DNA of 64,000 bases from Limnanthes douglasii subsp. nivea (GCA_036936605.1 JAUPFV010000002.1:320370893-320434892); one strand, 5' to 3'; positions 22,030 through 33,848 are shown, counted from the stretch's first letter. Notes: a model not told the origin generated them from the sequence alone. A program made the numbers and translations.

Positions 22030-22230
22030 CAATAGTGCAGTTAGTTAAAGAATTTAGTGAAAATTCAGATATTCGGATTGAGATATTATCCGTATCCGGA
22101 TAATATCCGTTGGATACGAATTCAGATATTATTTTTAAAAAAAATGGAATTCGAATTCAGATTCAGATAGTGATTTTGGATTTCGGATTCAAATTCTTGT
22201 ATCCGAAATATCCGTTTGACAGCCTTACAC
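22030..22230 (+). repeat. ATATCCG/GGATAC-rich degenerate repeat
   Basis: Short interspersed motifs (GGATATTATCCG, ATCCGTATCCGG, AATTCGAATTCAGA) form local inverted repeats. Such tracts are common at ends of plant elements; no element boundary is seen. Confidence 0.5.
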
Positions 22231-22624
22231 TCAACCCACTAACAAAATCTATTACTCTTGTATTTAAGTCTCTAAATTCATTAAACTTTAAAAACCCAAT
22301 TTCCAAAAACTCTTAAAATAATTCATGAAATTGCGGATTAGAAAAACCAACTAATTTTGAAAACACATAATTCTAAAAGGCGATCACAACTTGGTGTTTT
22401 TGTTTTTCAAAACTGCGCTGAATTTTGAGGATTAGTCTTAGAATTAGGTATCGTATCTTAATAAAAAAAACACCTAATTTCGTAATCACCCCACAAAATT
22501 AAATATTTTTTTTTATAAGACAAAAAAATTATAAAATTATATTTGATTTTTCCCATCGAAAAAACCAAAATAACAAAAATTCTGAAATCAGGAGGAAATG
22601 GCTTTTCACTACATTATAAAAAGC
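22231..22624. other. Unassigned AT-rich spacer
   Basis: No conserved coding, RNA or repeat signal was found. Confidence 0.4.
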
Positions 22625-23133
22625 TAGAGTCAGTTATTAAAATTGTATTTTCATTATTTTCATAATCTCATTTTTTTATAATGAATCCTTAGCTAAGTTA
22701 TATGTTTAGCCAGCGTGAAAACATAAATTAAACATTGTCACCCTTCAAATATAAGTATTATATATTTTCTTAAGCCATATATTGTCATCAATGCAAAGGT
22801 GATTTACTATACCAAATTTGTGTTCTACAAGAGTTGTATATTATCTTATAGGTACTGATTTGTTTAGATAGTTATATGTTAATATCTTTGCAGACATGAA
22901 TTCCTCTTCTGGATTATTTCATTCCAAAATAAAATTAAACCTACCGAAATACATATTCATTACCGTATTGCCTCTTCTATATAAATGACACAAATCATAT
23001 CATCTAGCCGAACAAAAAAAGCTTTCATTCTGTACTTTGTTCCAAGAAATTTACCTCTGCTCTTAACATGGTTAAGAGCATGAGTTACATCCCTGACAGG
23101 GCACAAAGAAAAGCATGTTTTACTAAAAGAACG
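22625..23133 (+). pseudogene. Duplicated promoter and first 22 codons of a MADS-box gene
   Basis: This copy matches 23130-23604 over most of its length, including the TATA box (TATATAAATGACAC, about 22978) and the start codon at 23068. It encodes MVKSMSYIPDRAQRKACFTK plus two residues, then runs into the start of the second copy. It keeps the MADS-box bases that the downstream copy has lost. Confidence 0.75.
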
Positions 23134-24039
23134 CAGAGTCGGTTATTAAAATTGTATCTAATTAATTTATAAAGCATACAATATTTTTATATCACCTCAA
23201 ATAATACATGGCCAGCGTGAATATATAAATTAAACATTCTCACCCTTCAAATATAAGTATAGTATATATTGTCATCAATGCGCAGGTGATTTACTATACC
23301 AAATCTGTGTTCTACATGACTTGTATCTTATCTTATAGGTACTGATTTGTTTAGATAGTTATATGTTAATATCTCTACAAACATGTATTCCTTTTCTGGA
23401 TTATTTTATTCCAAATAAAATTAAACCTATCCAAATACATATTCATTACCGTATTGCCTCTTCTATATAAATGACACAAATCATATCATCTAGCCGAACA
23501 AAAAAGCTTTCTTTCTGTACTTTGTTCCAACAAATTTACCTCTGCTCTTAACATGGTTAAGACCATGACTTACATTTCTGATAGGGCACAAAGAAAAGCA
23601 TGGTCTTTTGAAAAAGGCTGACGAGCTTAGCATCTTATGTGATGTTAAAATTTGTACCATCATACATAGCGAGTTTAACGCTGAACCAATTATTCGACCT
23701 TCTATTAATGAATCTAGACATACGCTTATGCAATTCATGAACATGGAACCGGAGCGAAGAGAGAAAAATATGGTCGACCAAGAGACATATCTAAGTGAGA
23801 AGCTTAAGAAACTCTCCCAGAAGTGTGTAGAGCAAAGCAAGAAGAATCATGAAATGTGGATGACTCATGTTATGTTCCAGCTTGCGAATGGTGAGATCGA
23901 TGTAAAAGACCTCAGCTATGATGAGCTCAGATCGGTTATGGAGATAAACGATCAATATCGAAGGGATATTGAAGAAAGGTTCGAATTTCTCAAAAGAGAT
24001 GCAAGTACTTTCGCGAGTTCATCAGGGCTAACCGACTGA
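23130..24039 (+). pseudogene. Type I (M-gamma, AGL80-like) MADS-box gene with a frameshift in the MADS box
   Basis: Promoter with TATA box (about 23462) and ATG at 23553 giving MVKTMTYISDRAQRKAW. About 20 bp present in the upstream copy (coding CFTKRTK-like residues) are missing at 23602, so the frame shifts and hits TGA. The rest of the protein is open in the other frame from about 23587 to 24039: GLLKKADELSILCDVKICTI, then a gamma-type tail with REKNMVDQETYLSEKLKKL and HEMWMTHVMFQLANGEIDV. M-gamma proteins act as transcription factors mainly in the female gametophyte and endosperm, usually with M-alpha partners. The long open frame argues that the deletion is recent or that a sequence error is involved. 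It could not make a complete DNA-binding domain as read. Confidence 0.85.
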
Positions 24040-24939
24040 ATCCAGCATTCATAATTCATGGATTTCAGGCATTGCTTGATTGTTATGTTGGCAGTTAATG
24101 CCTTTTTTTAAGGTCACTAAAACTTTCATGAATGTTTTAGAGGTTTTTATGGGTCTTTATGTTTTTGGTCGGTCTATGTTTCTTCAATTTAAAGTCTTGC
24201 GGTATTGGCAAGGGCGTTTTTTTCTTTCATACTTTGCATCAACATTTATATGTGATATCGTAGTATAACATTTTGACACCATTTTCTTTTAGTCAAGAGA
24301 GAAAATCAGTATGAAATATTATCAAACGACAAAATACTCTACATATCACGCAATTAAAGATAAAAATTTATTACCGACGAAATAGAAGTTAAGACTTATC
24401 TATCATATTTATAATTTGTAGATAGTACAATAACGCTGGATCAGAGCTTAGGATATAAATTTTGAACAACTTCGACATTGTCCAGCACACAAAATGATCC
24501 TATCGATCATGTTCAACCAAACTGAAAAATCATCATTCATCAGCCATCATACTTCGTAGAGGAGCCAATCAACCCCCAAAATTATCACTCATATATAAGC
24601 CCTCATAAGCCGTTGAGGAGCCAGTTATACTGTGAGGTCGTTTAGTCATCCCTCCAAGAAGGTCCAAACCTTTAAGGCTCATCTAAATATATGCTGGTGT
24701 GGCTAAAATCTTTTAAGGTCCACGAACAAAGACTTGCAACCTGACGAAGGCTTTTGGTCGTGTGGATTTTCAAATGGATCATGAGGAAGTCGAAGATACC
24801 CATGATAGGGGATCTTATGATAAGGATGAAATAGCAGATCCTAAGCAGCAATCCAACCATTCAATTGCTGAACAATGGGTACCTTTCATGCGTAATAATT
24901 GACTGTAAATCTAGAGTGATATTGGGGTTACAATATTAG
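24040..24939. other. No gene recognised
   Basis: Downstream of the MADS stop. The stretch from about 24770 reads VDFQMDHEEVEDTHDRGSYD in one plus frame and continues open to about 24900; it leads toward the minisatellite and may be its upstream coding part. It has no recognised relative. Confidence 0.35.
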
Positions 24940-24949
24940 TACCTATTCC

Positions 24950-25380
24950 AATGCAAAGTCTGTATAATTTTGACTGCAGTTGCATAATTTAATACTAACG
25001 GCAGCAAGGAGCATGGACCAATCGCTGTTGCCGGCAACCCAGCTCAGCTTCAAGAGCAGGAATTTAGAGTCCAACCGATTGTTCAGGCACAACTTGAAGT
25101 CTAGTTGAACCTCCAACAACAGCATAGGATCCAACCGAACCTCTTGTTGCAGCCGGGTGTTTAGCCAAATATCCAGCGGCAAACTGGAGTCCATCCAAAC
25201 CTCCTGTTACAGCCCGGTGCCAAGCCAAACCTCTTACCGCAATCCAAAGTCCACCCAAATCTCCAGCAACAACATAGAATCTAGCCGAATGTCATGTTCC
25301 AGCCTATTGACCAGCCAAATCTCTAGCCGCAACATAGAGTCCAGCCAAATCTCCAGCAACATTATAGAGTCTAGTGAATG
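24950..25380 (+). repeat. Minisatellite coding Pro/Ala/Ser/Lys-rich repeats, copy 1
   Basis: Units of about 36 bp around CCAGCCAAATCTCCAGCAAC repeat with variation. One plus frame reads AKSPATT..SPAKSPAT-like repeats whose stops are mostly TAG where other units have TGG (Trp). The unit length is a multiple of three, consistent with former coding. Copy 2 is at 32471-32830. Confidence 0.75.
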
Positions 25381-25740
25381 TTGGAATATATTTATTAAAT
25401 ATATGGTTGGACCGACAATAATTTGGACCGACATACTAAATAGACATATTCGGTCATCGTTTTAAGGAAGTCAAAATGAAAAGTAATCGAGTTAATTATT
25501 TAATTAACTAAATTGGACCTATGGGTGAAAGGGAGTTATGGTTCAAGTATGGTAACCGGATTGAATTTGGGAGCTATGATGAAAAGGAGCCAAACCTCAA
25601 CACTTAAGCTTGAATTAATAAATTAAAGATATAAATTGAATTATCAATTTATCAGGTTATGGTCCCGAGACACAAAGAAGTAATAAATGGAGACCTGTCA
25701 GTAATCCGACGGATAACCTGCACGTTAGACCTGCAACCCG
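25381..25740 (+). repeat. LTR-like sequence, copy 1
   Basis: Begins TGTTGGAATATATTTATT and matches 32831-33115 downstream of the second minisatellite, including GAATTATCAATTTATC and ACAAAGAAGTAATAAATG. It probably belongs to an LTR element of unknown type; no primer site or coding partner is assigned. Confidence 0.5.
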
Positions 25741-26345
25741 ACAGACCTGTTTAAATATTATAAGTGTTGTAATTATTTTATAACCAAAATTATATCTTTA
25801 AGTTATATTTAAAAAGTATTTTTATAATGTATATGATTATAAATTTATTATTATATTTTGGTTAGTATTAATTTGTTTTGGTTATTAATATTTTAAGTGT
25901 TGTAATTATTATATAAATCAAAATTTTAAATATTACTTTTGAGGTAGGTTATAATGTTATTATTACATTTTGAATATTATTATGTTTTGGTTTTAAATAT
26001 TAGAAATGTTGATATTATGTTATAAACCAAAACCATATCTTATCATGTTAAAATATTACAAATTTTATTGTTATAATTTTAATATTATATTTTGAATATT
26101 ATTATTGTGATTTGGTTATAAATATTACAAGTGTTATTTATTATTTTTAAACCAAAATTATATTTTATAATGGTAAAATATTACAAGTCATATGGTTGTC
26201 ATTTTATTATTACATTTTGATTACTATTGTGATTTGGTTATAAATATTACAAGTGTTTGTTACTATTTTTTAAACCAAAATCAGATCTTATAATTATTCC
26301 ATAGTACAATTGTTGTTACTATTTTTTAAACCAAAATAAATTTTT
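25741..26345 (+). repeat. AT-rich tandem repeat, period about 120 bp
   Basis: Degenerate units contain TTTTAAACCAAAAT, GATTTGGTTATAAATATTAC and AAGTGTT in the same order about five times. No coding capacity. Confidence 0.65.
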
Positions 26346-26459
26346 TTGGTTTATTTAGTCGTTCACAGTTTATACTCTTGCGGGCCACGAGTTGTACAAA
26401 TGTTTTCAAATTAAAATACAAAATAGTAAGTAAAAACATCATTCATCTTCTTCAAGTTC

Positions 26460-27803
26460 TTATTCGTAAGTAAAGTCTTCCTCCTCACTTGATTCACCTT
26501 CAGCTTCGTTTTCTTCCATAATTTCTTGTTCAAGTGTATTGTCATAATCATCCGGATAATCTTCGATGATGTCGTCTACATTCACTTCGTCTCTAAACTA
26601 TATGTCTTGCATCCTTTTATCTGCCGCGGTGCAATCCTTGACTGCCACAAGCACTCCAAGTGATTTGCCCGTCAATCTTTGTTCTCTTAGTCGTGTATTG
26701 CAACCTCGCTTGGCTGAAAACACACTCACTTGCAACTGTAGACATAGGTATTGCATAAGTCTCTTTAACAAACCTACAAAGAATAGGATACTCTTCAGTT
26801 TTGGTACCCCACTATCTTATGATATCTTCAGTACCACGGTCGGGAAAATTCGTAAAATCAAACCTACTGCTCAAATATCTAGACATCTCATTATCAGATT
26901 GAGGGGTTTCTGTAAATTCATTGCTTCGTAACATTGCCATTTGAACATAGTTAGTAGAAAAACTTCCTCTACCCCTATTGTTACAGCTCCTTACATTTGT
27001 AGTTGTATTTAATCTATATCTTTCAGCATACTTATCATACATATTATGCATACATTCATATACGCTGACAATATACCCTTTAGGGTGAACTGGATCATCC
27101 ACTGGACTAGTTTTAGAAAACTGTACGCATTGATAAAACCATCTAACTAGCCATTCAAATTGATATTTTCGTGAAAAAGGATCCAAAATGCAAGCAATTA
27201 AATAAGTCATAGTGATTGGATGAAAATAGTTTGTGAGCTTGAATTCCATTTGGGGCACCATATCTACGCATACAAAATTTGATCTAAATTCATTCATATG
27301 CATGGCAAGATTAGTAATCATAAAAAGAGCCAAATGAGCATTAGGTTGATTTTGTGAATAAAAGGTTAGTGTTTTCTTTAAAAAGTTTTTAAAATCTTAA
27401 CATGTGTGCACAATATGTCAAATTTTGATTTTCAATAACTGTTTGAGGATAAGATGCATTATAAAGCGACATAATCTCTTCTTTAAAAACATGAGCACGT
27501 GCAAGCATTGCACTAGTAGAATTCCATATAGTTTCGACATCTAATATAAGTTTCTTTTAGTGTTTCATTTTTGAATAACAAGTGTTTTAAAAGATCTTTT
27601 TTTGCAGCGGAGGTCCTGCGAAATAAGATCCCATTTTTAATAGGAGCAATATAATCTTCCAAAACCATCCTTATTCCATCGCTCACAACTAATTGAAGTA
27701 CCTGGCATAAAAATTTGGTGTGAAAAATTTTAGGAAAAATGGGAATGCAATCTTCTTTAAGCAATTTTATAGCACTCAAATTAGCACCACGAGGTGTAAC
27801 CAA
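26460..27803 (-). pseudogene. hAT transposase relic (RICESLEEPER-like)
   Basis: Reading on the minus strand: NLSAIKLLKED and a degenerate FHTKFLCQVLQLVVSDGI (27803-27513), then the frame 27333-26812 with MEFKLTNYFHPITMTYLIAC..LDP, typical of the hAT catalytic fold. The C terminus follows in another frame: EEYPILCRFVKETYAIPMST then VASECVFS (about 26790-26700), the dimerization domain. An acidic tail ends at a stop at 26460-26462. At least three frame breaks occur and the N-terminal BED region is missing; the left part abuts another element near 27805. Confidence 0.87.
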
Positions 27804-27804
27804 A

Positions 27805-29109
27805 TTTTGGGCGAGTATGTATTTGGATTACGATGAACTGGTCCAAGTTGAAGGTATACAAAAAAAATTCAGACTTATTGAACCTAATAATGGCGTAGGT
27901 TGGATGGGAATTTCTAGATTCAATTGTGAATGGTATATCAAATTAGTACGAAAGTTTTATGCCACAACAGATTTAATTGAGAATGATTCACATGGTAGAG
28001 GTTTAGGAATGAGTTGTTTAATTGATGGTGATGCATATAGTTTATTTGAAACTGATTTTGAAGATCTGTTTTTTGTTCCAACCCATGATATATATATACT
28101 GGTAAAAAATTACATCCCATTACTTATCCTTGTTCGGGCTGGGATGCTGATTGGCCTATGTCCTATGAAGAAGGAGTAGAGCTTCTCAGTTTTGGTTTGG
28201 AGGATAAAAAAATTAACGGTAAATTCCGAGCCATAAGAAGTATTTTGGATACTAATGGGAAATTAGCTTTGAAATTGGTAAAAGGTTTATTTCTTCCCCA
28301 TAGTAACAATAATTTGCAACTTTCATACATTCACACATTTTAACTGCTTTTATGGTGCGAAATAAGGGAATAATTAATTTACCTAGTTTGATGATTCGAA
28401 ATATGGCTATGAGGTATCGGGGAATAAACTACCTTATGGGATGATATTGAGTCATTTTCTTGTTACGAAAGGGGTTGATGTGAGTATGTACACTCCGATG
28501 AAGGTTAGGCCAAGTAGTGATATATGTAGAAACTCTTTAAAATTGCAGGAGATATACATTTGGGATGAAGAGTTGATATTAAAATGGCAGGAATGACATC
28601 ACCATAGGCACGCGTTGAATGATATATGGGCTGCGAACAATCTTACAAAATCGCCAAATCCACCTTCTGAGCAACAAATTCAGCCGCCTGTCGATCCAGC
28701 TACCCATGGTGGTTCTTATGGACTACCGCAACAAGAAAGACGTTTTGACCGCAAATTGGCTGAGCATTTGCACGAGAAGCAGATCAAGTATATCCACGGG
28801 GTGCATACTCAATATACGGAGTTGCATTCTAAATATACGGAGTGGCAGGGTTAATTTCAACAGTGGCAGAGAGGGGTAAAAAACCATGTTAGCCAGATAC
28901 AGGAGTGGCAGGGAGGAGTGAATGATCAGCTTGGTCACCTACAATAGTGGCATGGTCAATACGTGCAGTGACATGATAAACAAGATCAATGGAATGAGCG
29001 ATTTGCAAACTCTCAAGCCGAACAATCGGAATACATGCGGCAGATGATGGAGAACATGCATTTGCAAGGTCCACCACCTAACAACAACAACAACAATGAA
29101 GCTCCTTAG
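27805..29109 (+). pseudogene. Plant-specific 'putative transposon protein' pseudogene (Transposase_32-like)
   Basis: A chain of frames gives about 430 codons. 27815-28090 holds NGVGWMGISRFNCEWYIKLV and RKFYAT. 28158-28360 holds DWPMSYEEGVELL and FRAIRSILDTN. 28360-28590 holds TAFMVRNKGIINLPSLMIRN and, after a one-base shift, YGMILSHFLVTKGVDVS. 28600-29109 holds a Gln-rich segment with repeated YTELHSKYTEWQ units and a C-terminal NNNNNNEAP. WYIKLVREFY and the YLPYGM stretch are what I know from this large plant family, often found inside Gypsy-type elements. Stops at several points; ends with TAG at 29107-29109. Confidence 0.55.
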
Positions 29110-29757
29110 TTTTTTACATTTGATTGTATTAAGCATTTTCGTTGTAATGTTTTTCTTTTTTATTTGATTGAACAACTATGTTACTTGTTTGGTTTTTATT
29201 ATTAAGGAATTGTTTGTTTTGCTTCTATTTTTTATTAAATGTTATTTAAATCTCTTTCAATTTTAATTTTAATTTTGTTATTTACAAGTAATTTATGTTT
29301 ATGCATATACCTATACAATTCTAAAAACTTTAAATTTATAGTTCAAATATTAAATAGTTCGAAGATACAATAAACTATTTAAATCATCTAAACATATACA
29401 CTGCAAGCTTGAAAGATCTACAGAACTACCTGATAATTTAAAATCAAAATACAATTATATGTCTAATAGGTATATATTATTTAATATGTACCTGATATTA
29501 AATAAAATATCTTAAATATCTAAATATAATCAAACAATACCGAAATCATATTACAATTATCTTGTTTAAGACAATCAAATTATTAATTTTATAATCATAA
29601 AACTATATTCAATAATATTGAAATTTATAATCAAAATACAATTAGATGTATATATTTTATTTAATATCTACGTAATATGAAATAAAATATCTTAAATATA
29701 TAAATATAATGAAACAATATCAAAATTATATTACAATTATATTTTTTAGGATATATG
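29110..29757. repeat. AT-rich region with a duplicated segment of about 130 bp
   Basis: 29435-29560 and 29620-29750 are similar: ATAATCAAAATACAATTA, then ATTTAATATSTACSTRATAT and AAATAAAATATCTTAAATAT. No coding signal. Confidence 0.6.
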
Positions 29758-31915
29758 TGGTTAGTTTGACCACGCAATTGGAATGGAAAATATCTTCAAA
29801 TCTCTACTAAAACCATACTCCCTTCATAGTATTAGATGAAGATGACTTAAGAAATATCGTAGGCACACTTGAGGATGATGTGGTAATATGAACATATATT
29901 GAGGGCACTGAAATTCGGCGAATCTTGATTGACATTGGTATCTTAGCTAATATATTGTTTATATATACCTATAAACAGATGAAGAACCCATATGTCATAC
30001 TCCGGTCGAATAGAACCATAATAGAGTTTACAAGCAACTTCGCTGATGTTATTGGGGAGTTCGAAGGGGAGACTATCCTTGGTTTAGGACCATTTAAGAA
30101 ATGGTTAGAGTATTGTATGTAGTGGTAGATTTTCTGACCCATTATAATGCTACATGTGGTAGATCTTGGCTATCAAGGATATATGCAGTTTACTCAACGG
30201 TTCACCAATGTTTGAAATACGCACTCGGAGGTTAAGTAGGCGTGGTTTAGACTAGCAAAAAAGTGGTTATGAAATGTTATGTCACTGCTCTTGCTATAAA
30301 ATCCTTGGGTAATATGACAAAAAAATTATTAGAAATTACATGAGTCCTCTTCGAATGCAAGGAAAATAGATAATCCGATAGAGACTCAATTGCTGTTAAC
30401 CTTGTTGAAGAGGTCAGTACACAGTTTAGCAAATGGGAAAAGTGTTAGAGTGTGAGCTACATTGCCATCATAATTAAAAGAGAATTGTTATCTTTCTTAT
30501 CTAAAAATTGGCATGTATTCTCCTGGTGCAATGAAAATGTGATTGGTGTACCAACTACTTTCATTTGTATCAAGTTGCTTGTGCGATCCGATGCGGGCCC
30601 AGTAAATCAAAGAATGAGAGGTTTTTACAAAGAAAACTTTGAGGCCATTGTTAGAGAGGTAGACATATTAACCAAGGTAGGACATACTTGGGAATCTTAG
30701 TATCCACTATGGACAACAAATCTGGCACTTATAAGAGAGAAAAATGGCAAATAGAAAATGTGTATACATTTCACAGATCTCAACAGAGTATGTCACAAGG
30801 ATTTTGGGAAACAAGTTACAATCTTCTATAAATTCATTTGCTTGGTACAATAAGATACAAATAAATCTGAATGACCAGGATCATACTATGTTTATCACTA
30901 ACAGGGGCTCCGCTGTTACAAGGTAATGCCATTCGTCCTAAAGAATATTGGGGCTACTATCCATCGTCTAGTGAATAAAGCATTTACTAGTAAGATTGGG
31001 ACGAATACAAAAGTTTACATTGATGACATGCTAGTTGAAAATTCCAAAGGAGGAAGACCACTTACTCGACCTCAAAGAAACTTTCTCTCATTTGGAGGCC
31101 GTTAATCTAAAGTTGAATCCAGAAAGGTGTACATTTGGAGTATGATCCAGAAACTGTTTGGGGTACATTATTAATGAAAAAGGGGTCCAGGCTGACCCAA
31201 GACAACTAGATGCATTATTAAATATGAACCCTCACTGGACTACCAAAGAAGTTCAAGTGTTGACGAATAGATTGACAGCCTTCAATTTATTTCAAGATTA
31301 TCATATAAATGTGCACAAATTTTCCAATTATTGAGAAACGTTAAAGAATTTAACTAGTCCTCAAATTCTGATAAGGTGTATCTCGAAATTAAGAAACATA
31401 TTTATTCTCCTAAAAATTTATTCAAACGAGTTATTGGAGAAAGAATCTTTGTGTATCTAGCGATATTAGAGTATGTTGTTAATGCAGTGTCAGTTCGGGA
31501 GGTCGACAATTACCCTCGGCTAGTTTATTACATTAGCAAAAGATTGTTGGATGCTAAGAAAAGCTAGCTCAAGTTAGAAACGTTTTCCTTAGCCTTGGTA
31601 ATAGCATCCGGGAAAATAAAGTCTTATTTTCAACCACATTCCATCACGGGTTGAACTTCTTTTTCACTTCAAAATGTATTGCAAAAACCAGATATATTGG
31701 GTTCAATGACCAAGTGGTCTGTGGAATTGGGGGAATATGAAATAGATTTTTCTTCTCGAACAACGATCAAAGCTGAAGTTGTAGGCGCTATGAAGAATCT
31801 TTGATTAGCAAACATAGAATATTGTGGGTAATTCCAACAGGTGGAGGATGTAGCATGATGGGTTGTGGGGCAGGAATTGGTCCAGTTACCCCATATGGAA
31901 ATTCAATGTACCAAG
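29758..31915 (+). mobile_element. Second, 5'-truncated copy of Gypsy A (protease to RNase H)
   Basis: Begins at ATGTGGTTAGTTTGACC, matching 13172 onward, and follows Gypsy A closely through protease, RT (30452-31130, with the same FITNRGS block) and RNase H (31376-31860). It differs by small deletions: about 35 bp are missing near 30805, where A has CCCAGTTCCTCAAATAG. Both copies share a Trp-to-TAG stop (14821 and 31358) and the same MITE insertion site. It was therefore copied or duplicated after the element was already defective. It runs further than A before the MITE (GGGCAGGAATTGGTCCAG). Confidence 0.82.
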
Positions 31916-32470
31916 CATAGTTTTAAGCGACGTGTGACGCCCCACGACGACGAGAGGTCAAAAAATTCCGGCAACGCGACGAGAGTTGCGGTGAGAGTTA
32001 TTCTGTTTACCAATACTATTAATTAAATAATATATAATATAGTAAAAAGATAAGAAATTAAGTTTAAAAATCAATAAAAATATTATAAAATCTGACCTTC
32101 AAATATTTTAAAACATTCAAATGCGATTAAACATAAAAATACTTAAACTAAACATAAAAATAATCAAATATCATCATCAATTAAATTATATTTCAATTTT
32201 TTTGGTCTTTTGCCTCATATACAGTCCACATAGGAGGCAGCGGCATGCGATGTTACATAGAGTTGAATGGTTTGAAAGTTATATAGGAGACAACCTTATA
32301 TCATCAAGTCGAATAGTTTGAAAGTTGAATAGTAAGCGTTTGAGTTTATTTTACTTTATACGTATAGTTTCAGTTCAACTATAGTAGTTTAATTAATTAA
32401 AATTAGTTTATATATAATAAAAAAATAGATGTGGCCAGTGGAATAACGCTCGCAACGCAACGTGACGCTA
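31916..32470. mobile_element. hAT-like MITE, right end missing
   Basis: Starts CATAGTTTTAAGCGACGTG after GTACCAAG (31908-31915) and matches 15360-15860 internally. It is cut at GTGACGCT, where the Pro-rich minisatellite begins. See the other copy for the missing end. Confidence 0.65.
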
Positions 32471-32830
32471 AACCTCCAACAACAACATAGAATCCAACCG
32501 AACCTCATGTTGTAGCCGGGTGTTTAGCTGAATATCCAGCGGCAACCTGGAGTCCACCAGAACCTCCAACAATAGCAGGGAGTCTAACCAGACCTCCTCT
32601 TACAGGCCAGTGTCAAGCCAAACCTTTTGCCACAATCCAAAGTCCACCCAAATCTCTAGCAACAACAAAAAATCTAGCCAAATGTCCTATTGCAGCCTAG
32701 TGACCAGCCAAATCTCCAGCAACAACATAGAATCTAGCAGAATGTCCTGTTGCAGCCTAGTGGCCAGCCAAATCTCCAGCCGTAACCTGAAGTCCAGCCA
32801 AACCTCCGGCAACATCATGGAGTCTAGTGA
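32471..32830 (+). repeat. Minisatellite coding Pro/Ala/Ser/Lys-rich repeats, copy 2
   Basis: Same 36-bp family as 24950-25380, starting directly at the MITE break. One plus frame reads WSPPEPPT, AKPFAT, AKSPATT, WPAKSPAVT and SPAKPPAT-like units with fewer stops than copy 1. Confidence 0.75.
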
Positions 32831-33150
32831 AAGTTGAAATGTATTTATTAAATATATGTTTGGACCGATATGCTAAATAAATATAGTCGGTCATTATCTT
32901 AAGGAAGTCAAAATTAAAAATAATCGATTTTTTAATTATATAATTAACTAAATTGGATCTATTGGTGAAAATGCGTTATGGGATCAAGTGTGGTAATCGG
33001 GTTGAATTTGGAACTACGATGAAGAGGATCTGAATTTCAACACTTAAACCTAAATTAATAAATTAGGGATATAAATTGAATTATCAATTTATCGGGTTAT
33101 GTTCCTGGAGACAAAGAAGTAATAAATGATGGACTTTACAATGTTGGGGT
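32831..33150 (+). repeat. LTR-like sequence, copy 2
   Basis: Parallel to 25381-25740 and followed by an inverted repeat TTTACAATGTTGG...CACATTGTAAA (33134-33160). Boundaries uncertain. Confidence 0.5.
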
Positions 33151-33848
33151 TCACATTGTAAAGAGTATAGGTAAGGGGTTAGGTTTAGGAATTTCATCAT
33201 CCTAAACCCTAATCAAACAGAAGCCCGCTTCCTTTAGTGTTTGGAAACCTTTCATTTCTACTAACTCGTTTTGCAGGTTTCTCAAGACAAATACACAGAA
33301 TAGCTAAAGAACGAAAATGAACAAAATAGAATACTAGATAAAAAGCAGCAGGAAAACCTGTAAGTGTTTTTGGCTTTCTGTTATTTATTAGGTGAATCCA
33401 CAAAAGGGTTTCCATTTAAAATTCCACGATTTTGTTATATATTATTTGATGCGATTTTGAATAATATATTACAGTGAAACCTTCTGTATCTTCTTGGACT
33501 CCATTAATAATTCCTAACGCCCCTTGGGATGCAATATAACCAACAATCGACCCGCGGAGTTCACCAGTTTTTCCAACAAGTTCCTCCGAATCCCGGATTG
33601 CTGCCGAAGATTGGTCAATGCTATCGTGGGACCCAACGAAGGGTGAAATCAGTTCCAAACAGGGATAAGTTTCCGTTACTCTGCCATCTCATCAACAAAA
33701 AAACAAAATATAACCCTATATACATGACTCAATACTGCACTATGAAGCCAACCGGGCCTTGGAGCCTTAAAGTGATTCAATAATTTACCACCCAGAAGTA
33801 TAAGATAGTTTAAAATATTGCAAACATATCTTCATTATAAGTTCACCA
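33151..33848 (-). other. Region with an unrecognised 80-codon minus-strand frame (33416-33658)
   Basis: The minus-strand frame 33658-33416 reads MELISPFVGSHDSIDQSSAA and later GSIVGYIASQGALGIINGVQ. It looks like coding sequence rather than low complexity, and a TTTTTTTGTTGATGAGATGGCAG tract just upstream (minus strand, about 33690-33668) could be a splice acceptor. I do not recognise the protein. It may be a gene exon or part of an element. Confidence 0.3.

Noticed and set aside
23490..23840. 116-codon minus-strand frame over the MADS gene
   Set aside because: Antisense of a conserved MADS tail; no similarity of its own.
25157..25465. Ser/Ile-rich repeat protein in the minisatellite (ISSRNIESSQ units)
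   Set aside because: An alternative frame of the 36-bp repeat; the Pro/Ala frame has the better claim because its stops sit at TGG-to-TAG positions.
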